A stretch of 64,000 bases of DNA from DATAXP01 sp963708675 (lineage in GTDB: Bacteria; Planctomycetota; Planctomycetia; Pirellulales; PNKZ01), in assembly GCA_963708675.1 (NCBI GenBank), contig CAVPTO010000003.1, positions 1,240,001 to 1,304,000 on the forward strand, given 5' to 3'. This document shows, piece after piece, positions 17,243-27,220 of the stretch (position 1 is the first letter of the stretch; every line of letters begins with the position of its first letter). The position numbers and the translations under genes were made by a program. The notes below the pieces were generated by a model. It did no database searches. It was not told where the DNA came from and saw only the letters and a list, made by a program, of their open reading frames with translations.

Positions 17243-17653
17243 AGAGCAAATCTATTGGGCAAGTTCCCATCCAGGCTACTTAGGAATGATTCGCAAAGAG
17301 AGTGAATTATTCTAACAATTCCCTAACATTTGCCGCAGCGAATAATCAGGCACTGCCAATTTCTTGTCACGAACTTCCTCTGACGACCGATCGGAGTTGG
17401 CCGAACGGAAGCGGGTCTCGCGACCGCGTCGCGGTCATCGATCCTCAATTCCGCCCCTTTGCCGGCACCGTCAGGTGCCCCGCAGATTCGCCGCTAGCGA
17501 AAGATGCGCAAAGTTTGCTGGTTGGGTGAAACCTTAAGCCCGGTTCATCGCAGAACCCTCGCTTTCGCTCGGCTCTGACTATGAGTTTTGTTCCGGATAT
17601 CCCGATTTTAACGATGGTGCGGCGGTTCCGGTGCCGCGCGCTTATCCAACGGA
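17243..17653. other. Divergent intergenic region between adaptor B and porin
   Basis: No convincing gene is present. On the minus strand an AT-rich stretch (around 17310-17335, including TAGAATAATT) could serve as a -10 region for adaptor B, but without a clear -35 this is weak. Open frames here have no domain features. Confidence 0.3.
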
Positions 17654-19315
17654 TTGCGTATTCCTCATCGAGTGCAGTTCCTCGTGAAGCGTGTCATCAC
17701 AAGCCTATTCTGGTTCCTATTGAGTGCTCCGATTGGATTCCTCTGGGCCGATGCGTCGACCTCGCAGAAGGTGGGGACCGCCGTTTACGAGAGCCCGCTT
17801 TCCGACGACGTCACGCGGCACGATGGTATTCGGCAGGCGTTAGCGCGCCTTGAGTTTGCAGCTGCGAACCCCGTGAACGCGCGCCAGGTCGCGTTCGACT
17901 CGGCGGACGACGACACGCTGGGTGAGGAAACGAGCAATCACGAAGCGCGCATCTCACAGCTCGAATCGGCTTATGACAAGTTCGAAGAGCAACTGACCTT
18001 CGAAAAGCCCGGCAAGTTCCCGTCGGCCCGCATCACGGGTTTCACGCAACTCGATGACTACAGCCTGTATCAGACGGCGCAGAACGAAGCCATCGTTGGT
18101 TATGGACAGAATGGCGTCGGCTTCCGCCGTGCGCGACTTGCAGTGCTCGGTAATGTCGCGATGTTCACCAGCTATATTCTCGAAGTGGACTTTGCGACGG
18201 CGGGGCGCCCCAGCTTCTTCGACGTCTGGGCTGAGCAAGAGCAGATACCGATCTTCAACTCTGTCCGCATCGGTCAGTTCTTGCAGCCATTCAGTGTCGA
18301 CGCCATGAGTGGCTTCCGACACCTGCCGTTTCTGGAGCGCTCGCTTCCGTTTAACTGCTTCGTTCCGTTCCGACGCGTCGGCGCCATGTCGTCGGTCAAC
18401 ACAGAAGACAAGATGACCTATTGGGCATCGAGCGTCTTCAGGACGGGCGGTTTCAACAATGGCCCGATCGGCGACAGCCGTTTCGCGACCGACATCGGCA
18501 ACCAAAACGGCTACTCATTTTCGACGCGTGTCACGCACTTACTTTGGTACGACGAACCTGCTGACGGCCGCTATCTCTGGCACATCGGCGGAGGATACGA
18601 CTATAGCGCCATGACCGCCGACCCCGGATCTACAGCCGGTTCGAGTTCCGTGCCCTTTTATCAAGCGCGTACAGGACCGGAATTTGGGCCGATCGGAGCC
18701 GGCATCGACACCTCATCGCCTCAGTTCGGTCCCGTCGCATATGCCGCGTCGAACATTACGCCACCGGTTTTTATCGACACCGGTCGTTATCGCGCCAGCG
18801 GTTTCAACCTGTACGGGCTAGAAACCGTGGCACAATCTGGCGCGATGAGCCTTCAGGCCGAGTTCATGGCAACTCAGGTGTTCAGTCCGGTCGGCCCGAT
18901 CTGGTACACCGGCGGCTACGGCGAAGTCATGTATCGCTTGACCGGCGAGCATCGCCGCTACGATCGCCGTCTGGGCGCGTTCTATAATCCGATCCCATTC
19001 ACCGATTTCATTTCGTTGCGACAGCCCGGTCGCGTTATAGGTTGGGGCTGCTGGGAAGTTTCAGCGAGGCTGTCATACGTTGACCTGCGAAACCCGCAGT
19101 CGCTGAACGGTTACTATTTGGCAGGCACCAACAATTCCGGAAACGGTACTCTCACCGACTCAACGTTGGGCGTAACGTGGATGCTGAACGCGCATTCCAA
19201 AATGCAGCTTAACTGGATCCATGCGATGCTCAATAACACGTCGACCGTCGCCGGAACCGCCCGCGGTTACAGTGTCGCCGACTTTATCGTTAGCCGATTG
19301 CAGATTGATTTCTAG
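17654..19315 (+). CDS. OprP/OprO-type porin (phosphate-selective porin family)
   Basis: The protein has a signal peptide (VITSLFWFLLSAPIGFLWADA). A predicted coiled-coil element follows near residues 95-115 (EARISQLESAYDKFEEQL), then a beta-barrel rich in aromatic residues. The barrel's opening ITGFTQLDDYSLYQT, GFRRARLAVLGNVAMFTSYILEVDF and RIGQFLQPFSVD are typical of the porin O/P family in planctomycetes. The final phenylalanine after LQIDF is the usual outer-membrane barrel ending. The start is uncertain: TTG 17654 is the longest, and GTG 17684 leaves the signal peptide at the very N-terminus. It probably forms an outer-membrane channel. Solute unknown. Confidence 0.82.
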   Translation: MRIPHRVQFLVKRVITSLFWFLLSAPIGFLWADASTSQKVGTAVYESPLSDDVTRHDGIRQALARLEFAAANPVNARQVAFDSADDDTLGEETSNHEARISQLESAYDKFEEQLTFEKPGKFPSARITGFTQLDDYSLYQTAQNEAIVGYGQNGVGFRRARLAVLGNVAMFTSYILEVDFATAGRPSFFDVWAEQEQIPIFNSVRIGQFLQPFSVDAMSGFRHLPFLERSLPFNCFVPFRRVGAMSSVNTEDKMTYWASSVFRTGGFNNGPIGDSRFATDIGNQNGYSFSTRVTHLLWYDEPADGRYLWHIGGGYDYSAMTADPGSTAGSSSVPFYQARTGPEFGPIGAGIDTSSPQFGPVAYAASNITPPVFIDTGRYRASGFNLYGLETVAQSGAMSLQAEFMATQVFSPVGPIWYTGGYGEVMYRLTGEHRRYDRRLGAFYNPIPFTDFISLRQPGRVIGWGCWEVSARLSYVDLRNPQSLNGYYLAGTNNSGNGTLTDSTLGVTWMLNAHSKMQLNWIHAMLNNTSTVAGTARGYSVADFIVSRLQIDF

Positions 19316-19673
19316 CTTCAACCCGGCGATGCGGTTCGCTTGTAACGAACGGTGAACGCGCTTGCTTCTTTTCTGGGGGCTAGCGACACAATCTGGGGGC
19401 GGCCTGGGTTGACCGGGAACGACCGGCAGCTTCGGGAACGGTGGTCGTTCGCCGGAAAGGGTGCTGTTGCCGACGAACACTCCGAGCTGCCGTCATTTCA
19501 CTTTGTACGGCGTCTAGATTCTGTGGATTCGCGTTAGATCGTCGAAAAGGAATGTCAGCGATTAAAGAAGATTTAACGATTGGTAAAACGTGACTAGCAC
19601 GAAATCTGCGGTCACAATGTTGCTAGGGTAATGTCACGAGTCGTCGCGCTGGCCTCAGCTCTGGAGCTGTCCC
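19316..19673 (+). other. Intergenic gap before a small secreted protein
   Basis: No gene or hairpin of note is visible. An AT-rich part near 19560-19625 may hold the promoter of the following gene. Confidence 0.3.
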
Positions 19674-20141
19674 ATGAATATGGTCATTCGGGTTGCCTGT
19701 TGCGCGGCTGTCCTCCAATTTGTCGTCGCTGAATCGCTAGCCATCGCCGATCCTGCCAATGCCGCGTCCAAGCCTCGGTCTGCGGCCAAAGGTGTCCAAT
19801 CACAGCCAGCTACAAATCAACGGACCACGGAAAGTGCCGTTGCCGAACGCCCCGATGCGTGTCGTTACCGGTATGACGGCCACTTGTGGTGGTACTACGC
19901 GGCAAACAATCGATGGATCTATTGGAATGGGACGTCATGGCAGCCCATTCCAAGCGTTCCTAGCCGTGTGGTGAATGATGGAATTGGGACCGAAACAGCG
20001 ACTGCGGTGGACGATCTTCTACCGGGCGGATCGATCCGTAGCCAACTTGTTCCGCAACGGACAGTAGACCCCTATACCGGCAGCGTCACCGAAACGTACC
20101 GATATCAAAAAGGTACGAATCGTATCGGCCAGAACAATTAG
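19674..20141 (+). CDS. Small secreted protein with aromatic WY-rich motif
   Basis: A 155-residue protein with a signal peptide (IRVACCAAVLQFVVAESLAIA). A low-complexity linker follows, then a compact aromatic motif (CRYRYDGHLWWYYAANN, then RWIYWNGTSW) seen in many short exported planctomycete proteins of unknown role. The C-terminal half is hydrophilic, with VDPYTGSVTETYRYQ. It stands alone, with gaps over 350 bp on both sides. No function can be assigned. An envelope or extracellular location is likely from the signal peptide. Confidence 0.7.
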   Translation: MNMVIRVACCAAVLQFVVAESLAIADPANAASKPRSAAKGVQSQPATNQRTTESAVAERPDACRYRYDGHLWWYYAANNRWIYWNGTSWQPIPSVPSRVVNDGIGTETATAVDDLLPGGSIRSQLVPQRTVDPYTGSVTETYRYQKGTNRIGQNN

Positions 20142-20562
20142 AAACGGGCGCCAAGCGATCTCCCGGCTACGGACAGCCGAGGTGCAATCTACTTCAAAGC
20201 GGCAAGACGGCTCAAACTCCGCTGCAAACGGATTGTTGCTGACATCCGTTGGACCGAAGCTGTTCGCGTGCAAGTGCTCGGCCACTAGATGCCTTTTTGC
20301 CGGCAACTATCACGGTGAATTCCGAGTGTCGCGCATTTCGACCAGGATCGGCGTCTACATGACTTCGTCAATGAGGTCAATTCAAGCATCGGGGCACTCG
20401 AATTACGGCGCAGAGTTCGACCGCTCGCGGCCTCGAAAATGGCCGGCAGATTGAAGTGTCATTGCCGGCAAGGTTGGATTCCTCGGTACGATGTGACTGA
20501 CGCGACATGAATGATCCGTGCCGCGACGTGATCGGTAAAGCCGCGAAACTGGGCGATGATCG
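20142..20562. other. Intergenic gap downstream of the small secreted protein
   Basis: Nothing recognisable is coded here. The gap lies between the converging 3' ends of the secreted protein and outer-membrane factor 3. No clear terminator hairpin was found. Confidence 0.3.
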
Positions 20563-20943
20563 CTAACCATCCGATCGAATCGACGCGTTCGACAATTGAA
20601 TCGGCCAGCCGAGTGCGCGTTGCAGGCGGAATTGCGCCGTGTTGTAGTCAACGAGCGAGCGAAGGTATTCGCGCCGCGCTTGATCGAGAGCTTGAATGGA
20701 CTGCAGCGTCTCGATCGGTAGACCCTTCAATTCGCGAATGCGACTCAGGTTTCGACCAAACGAGGCGGTCGCCCGCTCAACGGCGCGTTGCGAGATCGCG
20801 ATCTGGCGATGTCGCGCTTGCACTTGGGCATGGGCTTCGACGATCTCACGGCCGACCAAGTTAATGAGCCGCACCTGCTCAAAGCGCGTTTGATCGTAAC
20901 GGGCACGGGCCTCGCGGCGCGCAGCATACTCGCCAACTCCCAT
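20563..20943 (-). pseudogene. Outer-membrane factor 3 (TolC family), C-terminal part, frameshifted
   Basis: The frame encodes MGVGEYAARREARARYDQ, long helices, and an IRELKGLPIETLQSIQALDQ segment equal in position to the IRAREGLPIEVLDSLRL segment of factor 1. It directly continues the preceding N-terminal part, whose frame breaks after YWQVRD. A shift of one base in the GG/ATG junction near 20944-20947 (one extra base, or two missing) restores a full TolC-like protein. This is therefore the tail of one gene and not a separate gene. Confidence 0.75.
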
Positions 20944-22294
20944 CCCGCACTTGCCAATAGGCGATCGCGTCGAGATCAAAACGACCAGCAGTATTGTCGA
21001 TCTGGCTACCTGTGCCACCGCCAAATCCTGCGTAGCTCGTGCCCATAAGTACGTTTGGCATCCAAGGCGACATCTTTTCAGAGCGGTAGCGATGTACAGC
21101 CTCGCCTACGAGGTGTTGCGCCTCGGCAAGTTCCGGTCGTTTGGTGAGGCCGGTCGGAAGCAAGGAATCGATGGGGGTATCGAGCGGCACAAGTTCTACG
21201 GGTGCGATGGCTGGCTCCATCGGACGTAAGACGTAGCGAGGGTTTTCATTGAGCAGTTGCACGAGTTGAGCCGATGCGACCTGCATCTCCTCTTCGGCGC
21301 GTACGACTTCGTTTTGACGAATGGCCAACTCAGTCGCAGCGCGATCGGCATCGGCCTCGGTGCCTGCGCCGGCACGCGCGAAATCGGCTGTTGTCTTGGC
21401 CAATTCCTCGGCGTGGTACTGAATATCCAAGGTGATTGCATGCAGCTGATGCGCTCGCAACAAGTTCAAGTAAGCGAGAGCTGTATCGAGCAAAAGGTCG
21501 TTGATCGTCGTTTGAACGGCGGCATCGCGCGCGGCGGCGGCGCGGTTGGCGATGCGAGGCTGAAAGATCGCGTCGGCAGCGTGAAAGTTCGCAAACAAAC
21601 CGGGCACGACGGGCGAGCCCGCGCCGATCGTCTGGACACCAAGACCGGCAGTGAGTGAACTGCGATTGATGTTCTGCACAAGGCCGTTGGTGTTCTGGAT
21701 CGGGCCAGCGTGATTGTTCCAACCGACGCCCGAATTGATCGAGGGCAGCCACAACACACGTGCCGCGATGAGCCGGGCGTAGGCCTCGGCATAACGTTGC
21801 GTTGCAAAGGCGACTTGCGGATTACGCCCCGCAACGGACGCCAAAATGTTCGCCATCGTGATGTCGCGAACGTCGCCGCTTGACGGCGAGTGTGCGCTGC
21901 CAGACGAGACGATTTCGGGCGGATCGATAGGATTCGGCGGAAGTGGCGCTGCCGAAGGCTCCTGCGGGAGCGTTGTTGGCAACGGTTCGATCGCGCTGTT
22001 GTTGCTAACCGTTTGGACAATGAATGGCGCCGCGACTGCGGCGACCGGTGGGCCGGCGAAGATGACCGTCGGCGGTGTTGACGCCGCTTCGAGTTTGATC
22101 ACCGGAGTCTGAGTGATTGTCGGCGCGTGAGTGATTACCGGCGGCGATTCGGGTCGCTGTTCGGCGGCTGTCGGTGGAGCGTTCGCAATCGCGGGGGGCG
22201 GTACCGTCATGCGCTCCGGTGTCGTGGAGCAGCCACAGACGCTGACCATCAGCGCAGCGGCAATGGCCAGTCGTTGGAACTGCGATCGGTGCAT
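20879..22294 (-). pseudogene. Outer-membrane factor 3 (TolC family lipoprotein), N-terminal part, frameshifted
   Basis: A lipoprotein signal (LAIAAALMVSVCGC) is followed by a long Pro/Ala/Thr-rich linker to about residue 135. The first TolC half comes next (NILASVAGRNPQVAFATQRY, GVGWNNHAGPIQNTNG), then the strand segment GTSYAGFGGGTG in the second half. The last about 20 residues are out-of-frame noise after YWQVRD. The gene is divergent from pump C and, when repaired (about 560 residues), would be the duct of system C. Because it shares the broken state of factor 2, either only factor 1 is intact or the breaks are assembly errors. Confidence 0.78.
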
Positions 22295-22634
22295 GAAACG
22301 CGAAGGCCCACCTCAAAGCATGCGAACTTGCTAGCAACGCTCGGGGAAAGCTGAGCCCCCGTATCGATTGCATCGGCGTAGCGACTTTGACGGATGCAAC
22401 GAATCTGCGGGCTAATGGCGAGACGGGGGGTACCACTTAGTGCTTGCAGGGCCATCAAAGCCCCGTCGTCTTCGTCGCGCAACCGCTTGCCCACCGACGC
22501 CTTGCGAAGCGACACAAACTAGCCGGTTCTCATGTTCCGAGAATTGCAGCGAAGCCAAGTTCAGACGAGGATTGAGGTTGCCCACCTCGAGCGTCACGCA
22601 TCCTCGCCCCCTTGTCCTAGAACGTCGAGTCAGC
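22295..22634. other. Divergent promoter region between outer-membrane factor 3 and pump C
   Basis: The gap separates two divergently read parts of efflux system C, so shared regulation is likely. No clear operator or promoter boxes were picked out. The pump C frame stays open from 22440, but the sequence before 22635 has no membrane or RND character. Confidence 0.35.
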
Positions 22635-25600
22635 ATGCACTTCGTCATTACGACGGCGATGCGTCGTCCGTTGACCGTTATGGTCATCGTGCTGGCAGTC
22701 GCGCTCGGCAGCTTCATGGCCGTTGGCCGCTCGGTGTGCGAGCAACTTGGGCTTTCGTATCCGCAAGGGCTTCCTCGGGGCATGGAAGTCGACATCTTCC
22801 CGAGCCTGAACCTTCCCGTCATCTATGTCTGCCAGCCCTATGGCGGCATGGACCCGGCGCAGATGGAAGGCTTTCTCACGAACTACTACGAGTACCACTT
22901 CCTCTACATCAGCGGAATTCACCACGTCGAATCGCGCAACGTGCAGGGCACCGCCTTGATGAAGTTGTACTTTCATCCGGGCACGAACATGCCGCAGGCG
23001 ATGGCCGAGACGATCAATTACGTCAATCGGTCGCAGGCCTTCATGCCTCCTGGTACGGTCTCGCCGTTCGTGATGCGCTTCGATACCGGAAGCGTGCCGG
23101 TCGGTTACCTGGTGATGTCGAGCGAGACGCGGACGATCGCCGAGATCCAGGACATCGCGTTATTCCGAGTGCGGCCGATGTTCGCTGCGCTTCCCGGCGT
23201 GTCGGCGCCTCCGCCGTTCGGCGGCAGTGCGCGCACGATCGTCGTCACCGTTGATCCGCAACGATTGCTCGCTTATGGCATGTCTCCCGACGAAGTTGTT
23301 ACTGCGCTCACTAAGGGCAACTCGATTAGTCCGTCAGGCAATTTGGTGGTCGACGACAAGTATCCGATCGTCGCCGTCAACGCAGTGGTCAAAGATCCTC
23401 AGCAATTGCTGACCATCCCGGTACGCACCGGGCCATCGCCGGTTTACATCCGCGACATCGGCTACGTGAACGACTCGGCCGACGCACCCGCCGGGTATGC
23501 GCTCGTCAATGGTCGGCGAGCCGTGTACATCCTGGCCACGAAGCGCTCCGATGCCTCGACGATGAGCGTGATCGCGAACATCAAGAAGGCGTTGCCCGAA
23601 ATGCAGGCGGTCTTACCGTCCGATATCAAGGTAAGCTTCGAGTTCGACCAGTCGCCATACGTGACACGCGCCGTCGAGTCGGTCGTCGTCGAAGGTGCGT
23701 TGGGGGCGCTACTTGTCGGCGTCGTCGTGCTCGTGTTCCTCCGCGATTGGCGCAGCTCGCTGGTCGTCGTTCTGAACATACCGTTGGCGCTGTGCTGTTC
23801 GATTCTCGCGCTCTGGCTGACGGGCGAAACGATCAACGTGATGACGCTCGGCGGGCTGGCGCTGGCGATTGGCATCCTTGTCGATGAATCGACCGTTGAA
23901 GTCGAGAACATCCATTCGCAAATGGCGCGCACCGATTCCGTCGCGCTGGCCGTGCGACTCGGCAATGCGCAAACGGCTCTGCCTCGCTTGCTCGCCATGC
24001 TTTGCATCCTTGCGGTCTTCATTCCCGCGGTCTTCATGCAAGGCGCGGCCCAGCGATTGTTCGCTCCGCTGGCAATGGCGGTGGGTTTCGCCATGATCGG
24101 CTCGTACTTGCTGTCAAGCACGTTCGTGCCCGTACTCAGCGTTTGGTTGCTGCGTCACTTTCGTTACCGCGAGGCCGACACGTCGCTCTTTGGTCGGTTC
24201 CGAAGGCTGTACGAGCGGCTGTTATCAAAGCTCGTCGCAGCGCGGTGGCTGATAGTCCCTGCTTATTTGATCGCCGCCGGATTCGTCATCGCTGCAAACG
24301 GGCCGCTCTTGGGCCGCGAGATTTTTCCGGTCGTCGACGCCAGTCAATTTCGGCTTCGCATTCGAGCGCCCGATGGCACGCAAATCGCGCGCACCGAACG
24401 CTACGCGCTCGACATGCTCGATCTCGTCAAGCAAGAAGTTGGTGCCGATAACGTCGCGCTCACGTTGGGCTACGCCGGGATGATTCATTCGAACTTCCCG
24501 GTGAACGCAGTGTATCAATGGTCGCGCGGCCCCGAAGAAGCCATTCTCTACGTCGATCTTCGCGAAGGCAGCAACATACTTGTCGAAGAGCTGAAAGAGC
24601 GTCTTCGACATCGTGTCGCCGAGAAAATGCCCGAACTACGCGTGTCCTTTGAGCCGTCAGACATTGTCAACGAAGTGATGAGCTTCGGATCGCCGACGCC
24701 GATCGAGATCGCTGTTTCGAGCCCGAGCCTTCCCGACAGCCGCGCCTTCGCTGAGAAAGTTCGCACGGAACTGGCCAAGATTCCGGCCCTGCGCGACATT
24801 CAATACGGTCAATCGATGGATTATCCGACGATTGAAATCCAAATCGACCGCGAGAAGGCTGGCCTGGCGGGACTGACGCAATTCGATATCTCCCGCGCTC
24901 TGACGATGGCGACGTCGTCGAGCCGTTTTGTGTTGCCCAACTACTGGGCCGACCCGAAGTCGGGCATCGCGTATCAGGTGCAAGTCGAGGTGCCACGACC
25001 AGTTCTCCGTACGCCCGACGATCGCGTGCAAACCGTGAAGTCGGCCGAAGATCTTGGGCGACTTCCAGTCGGACGAACTGAGGACGGGCAGGTACTTGTG
25101 CGAGACGTCGCGAGTCTTCAGACCGGAACGATGCCGGGCCAGTACGATCGGTACAACATGCGTCGCCAAGTCACCATCACCGCCAACATATATCACGAAG
25201 ACCTGGGCGGAGTCGCAAGCGAAGTACAAGCTGCGATCAAGCGAGCGGGTGAGCCGCCGTCGGGAGTGAAGACGGAGATTCGCGGTCAGATCGTTCCTAT
25301 GAACGAGATGATGAGTGGGCTGTCGATTGGCTTTGCGGTCGCCTTTCTTGTTGTGTTCTTGGTGCTGACGGCCAACTTCCAGTCGGTGCGATTGGCCGTC
25401 GCGGCGGTCTCGACGATTCCGGCCGTGGTTGTCGGCGTGTCGTTGATGCTCTTGGCGACGCGCACCACGCTCAACATTCAATCGTTCATCGGCGCCATCA
25501 TGGCGATCGGTGTGGCCATGGCCAATGCCATTCTTCTCGTAACGTTTGCGGAGAACGCGCGCCGAGAAGGTAAAGATCGTCGCGAGGCGGCGGTCTTAGG

Positions 25601-25898
25601 CGCAGGCAGCCGCTTACGAGCCGTGTCGATGACCAGCTTCGCGATGATCGCAGGCATGTTGCCGATGGCGATGGGGCTAGGCGAGGCCGGCCAACAGAAC
25701 GCGCCTCTCGGTCGTGCAGTGATCGGCGGGCTGCTCGCCGCAACTGTGGCAACGCTTTTTATACTGCCGTCCATCTTCGCCATCGTTCAACGGCGAGCTT
25801 CACTGGCGTCTGCCTCGCTCGATCCCGCTGACCCGCACAGTGCTTACTTCACGCCATCGGCCGCTGACCGCTTAGCCGACACAGGAACCTCGCTATGA
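22635..25898 (+). CDS. RND efflux pump C, inner-membrane permease
   Basis: A 1087-residue RND permease starting MHFVITTAMRRPLTVMVIVLAVALGS. It has two porter loops and two membrane blocks. Helix 4 reads AIGILVDESTVEVENIHSQM, with Asp-Glu where drug exporters have Asp-Asp. Helix 10 reads GVAMANAILLVTFAENAR, without the AcrB lysine. It is distant from pumps A and B, with little identity outside the core motifs, so it forms a different subfamily. The start at 22635 fits the first transmembrane helix. The longer frame from 22440 adds an implausible tail. The stop overlaps the start of adaptor C (ATGA), giving translational coupling. Substrate unknown. Confidence 0.92.
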   Translation: MHFVITTAMRRPLTVMVIVLAVALGSFMAVGRSVCEQLGLSYPQGLPRGMEVDIFPSLNLPVIYVCQPYGGMDPAQMEGFLTNYYEYHFLYISGIHHVESRNVQGTALMKLYFHPGTNMPQAMAETINYVNRSQAFMPPGTVSPFVMRFDTGSVPVGYLVMSSETRTIAEIQDIALFRVRPMFAALPGVSAPPPFGGSARTIVVTVDPQRLLAYGMSPDEVVTALTKGNSISPSGNLVVDDKYPIVAVNAVVKDPQQLLTIPVRTGPSPVYIRDIGYVNDSADAPAGYALVNGRRAVYILATKRSDASTMSVIANIKKALPEMQAVLPSDIKVSFEFDQSPYVTRAVESVVVEGALGALLVGVVVLVFLRDWRSSLVVVLNIPLALCCSILALWLTGETINVMTLGGLALAIGILVDESTVEVENIHSQMARTDSVALAVRLGNAQTALPRLLAMLCILAVFIPAVFMQGAAQRLFAPLAMAVGFAMIGSYLLSSTFVPVLSVWLLRHFRYREADTSLFGRFRRLYERLLSKLVAARWLIVPAYLIAAGFVIAANGPLLGREIFPVVDASQFRLRIRAPDGTQIARTERYALDMLDLVKQEVGADNVALTLGYAGMIHSNFPVNAVYQWSRGPEEAILYVDLREGSNILVEELKERLRHRVAEKMPELRVSFEPSDIVNEVMSFGSPTPIEIAVSSPSLPDSRAFAEKVRTELAKIPALRDIQYGQSMDYPTIEIQIDREKAGLAGLTQFDISRALTMATSSSRFVLPNYWADPKSGIAYQVQVEVPRPVLRTPDDRVQTVKSAEDLGRLPVGRTEDGQVLVRDVASLQTGTMPGQYDRYNMRRQVTITANIYHEDLGGVASEVQAAIKRAGEPPSGVKTEIRGQIVPMNEMMSGLSIGFAVAFLVVFLVLTANFQSVRLAVAAVSTIPAVVVGVSLMLLATRTTLNIQSFIGAIMAIGVAMANAILLVTFAENARREGKDRREAAVLGAGSRLRAVSMTSFAMIAGMLPMAMGLGEAGQQNAPLGRAVIGGLLAATVATLFILPSIFAIVQRRASLASASLDPADPHSAYFTPSAADRLADTGTSL

Positions 25899-27220
25899 TT
25901 CTGCGCTTCTTAGGATTGCCTTTACCAGTTGCGATGGCGATCTCAATGATCTCGACGTGCGGCTGCGGACAGCGAGCTCCTTCTGCGACGAGCATGCCCG
26001 AGGCTGCGATCCCTCAAGTCGTAGCCGACAGGCCGCAGCGCAAGACGCTCAGGTTAACAACCACGCAACCCGGTCAGATCGCAGCCTTTGAACAGACCCC
26101 ATTGTTCGCGAAGGTGTCGGGTTACGTCGAAGCGGTACTCGTCGACATCGGCGACGCGGTGAAAAAGGGTCAGACGCTCATCAAGCTCTCGATTCCCGAA
26201 ATGCTCGATGATCTGACGCAAAAGGAAGCGATGATCGCGCAGACCGAGGCCGAGGCAAAGCAAGCGGAGTCGATGATTCAAGCATCGGAGGCTGCCGCTG
26301 AAACCGCTCATGCGAAGATTGCCGAGGCCGAAGCAGGCATCGGCCGCGCCAACGCGGAACTCGAACGCTGGAAATCCGAGCACGCGCGCATGAAGGAATT
26401 GACGGCGACGGGCTCCGTCACGAAAAGGCTCGAAGACGAAACGCTCAATCAGTTCCACGCAGCCGAGGCGTCAACGCGCGAGGCCGCCGCCAAAGTCAAA
26501 TCGGCGAGGGCGGCATACGCGGAAGCGAAGGCCAACGTGCTGAAAGCCAAAGCGGACCGCGAAGCTTTTGCAGCTCGATTGAACGTGGCTAAGGCTGACT
26601 TGGCTCGCACGAAGACAATGACCGGCTATCTCGAAATCAAGGCGCCGTACGATGGGACGATCACACGGCGACTTGTGGACACAGGCCAGTACGTCTATCC
26701 AGCCAATGGAAACACGCACCAGTCGTTGATGACGATCGCGCGGAGCGATGTCGTGCGCATCTTTGTCGATGTACCAGAGTTGGAAGCCGGGCGGGTTGAT
26801 GCAGGCGACCAAGCCACGATTCGCGTTCAAGCGGTCGAGTCGAAACCCTTCGAGGCGAAAGTAACTCGCACGAGTTGGTCGCTACTCGATACCAATCACT
26901 CGTTACGTGCGGAAATCGACCTGCCGAACCCTCAAGGAACGCTGCGCCCCGGCATGTACGCGACGGCAACAATCTTGCTCGGCGAGCGCAAGGACGTCAT
27001 CACGCTGCCAATGACTGCCATCGTACGCGAAGGTCAGGACGCCTACTGCATGTGTGTCGAATCGGACCACCTTAAACGCAAACCCATCGAATTAGGACTT
27101 CGCAGCGGCGGCGAGTTCGAGATCGTTTCGGGACTTACCGGAACCGAGATGGTAGTCCTCAAGCAACCTGAAGTCTTTCCATCGGGACAGCAGGTTCTCG
27201 TCGCCTCGCCAACGAAATGA
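25895..27220 (+). CDS. RND efflux periplasmic adaptor C (HlyD family lipoprotein)
   Basis: A 441-residue adaptor with a lipoprotein signal (MAISMISTCGC, lipid-bearing Cys near residue 23-25). The lipoyl half is KVSGYVEAVLVDIGDAVKKG, followed by a long Ala/Glu/Lys coiled-coil hairpin. The second lipoyl half is IKAPYDGTITRRLVDTGQYV. Barrel and membrane-proximal domains end in MVVLKQPEVFPSGQ. It is lipid-anchored, unlike adaptors A and B, which have a membrane helix. It overlaps the pump C stop by 4 bp. No terminator follows closely. Confidence 0.9.
   Translation: MILRFLGLPLPVAMAISMISTCGCGQRAPSATSMPEAAIPQVVADRPQRKTLRLTTTQPGQIAAFEQTPLFAKVSGYVEAVLVDIGDAVKKGQTLIKLSIPEMLDDLTQKEAMIAQTEAEAKQAESMIQASEAAAETAHAKIAEAEAGIGRANAELERWKSEHARMKELTATGSVTKRLEDETLNQFHAAEASTREAAAKVKSARAAYAEAKANVLKAKADREAFAARLNVAKADLARTKTMTGYLEIKAPYDGTITRRLVDTGQYVYPANGNTHQSLMTIARSDVVRIFVDVPELEAGRVDAGDQATIRVQAVESKPFEAKVTRTSWSLLDTNHSLRAEIDLPNPQGTLRPGMYATATILLGERKDVITLPMTAIVREGQDAYCMCVESDHLKRKPIELGLRSGGEFEIVSGLTGTEMVVLKQPEVFPSGQQVLVASPTK

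Noticed and set aside
17302..17529. 75-codon frame in the adaptor B-porin gap
   Set aside because: No domain, no Shine-Dalgarno, and an uneven amino-acid composition. Probably regulatory DNA.
22440..22634. 65-codon N-terminal extension of pump C
   Set aside because: Arg/Thr-rich, not conserved in RND permeases. The first helix begins right after the ATG at 22635.
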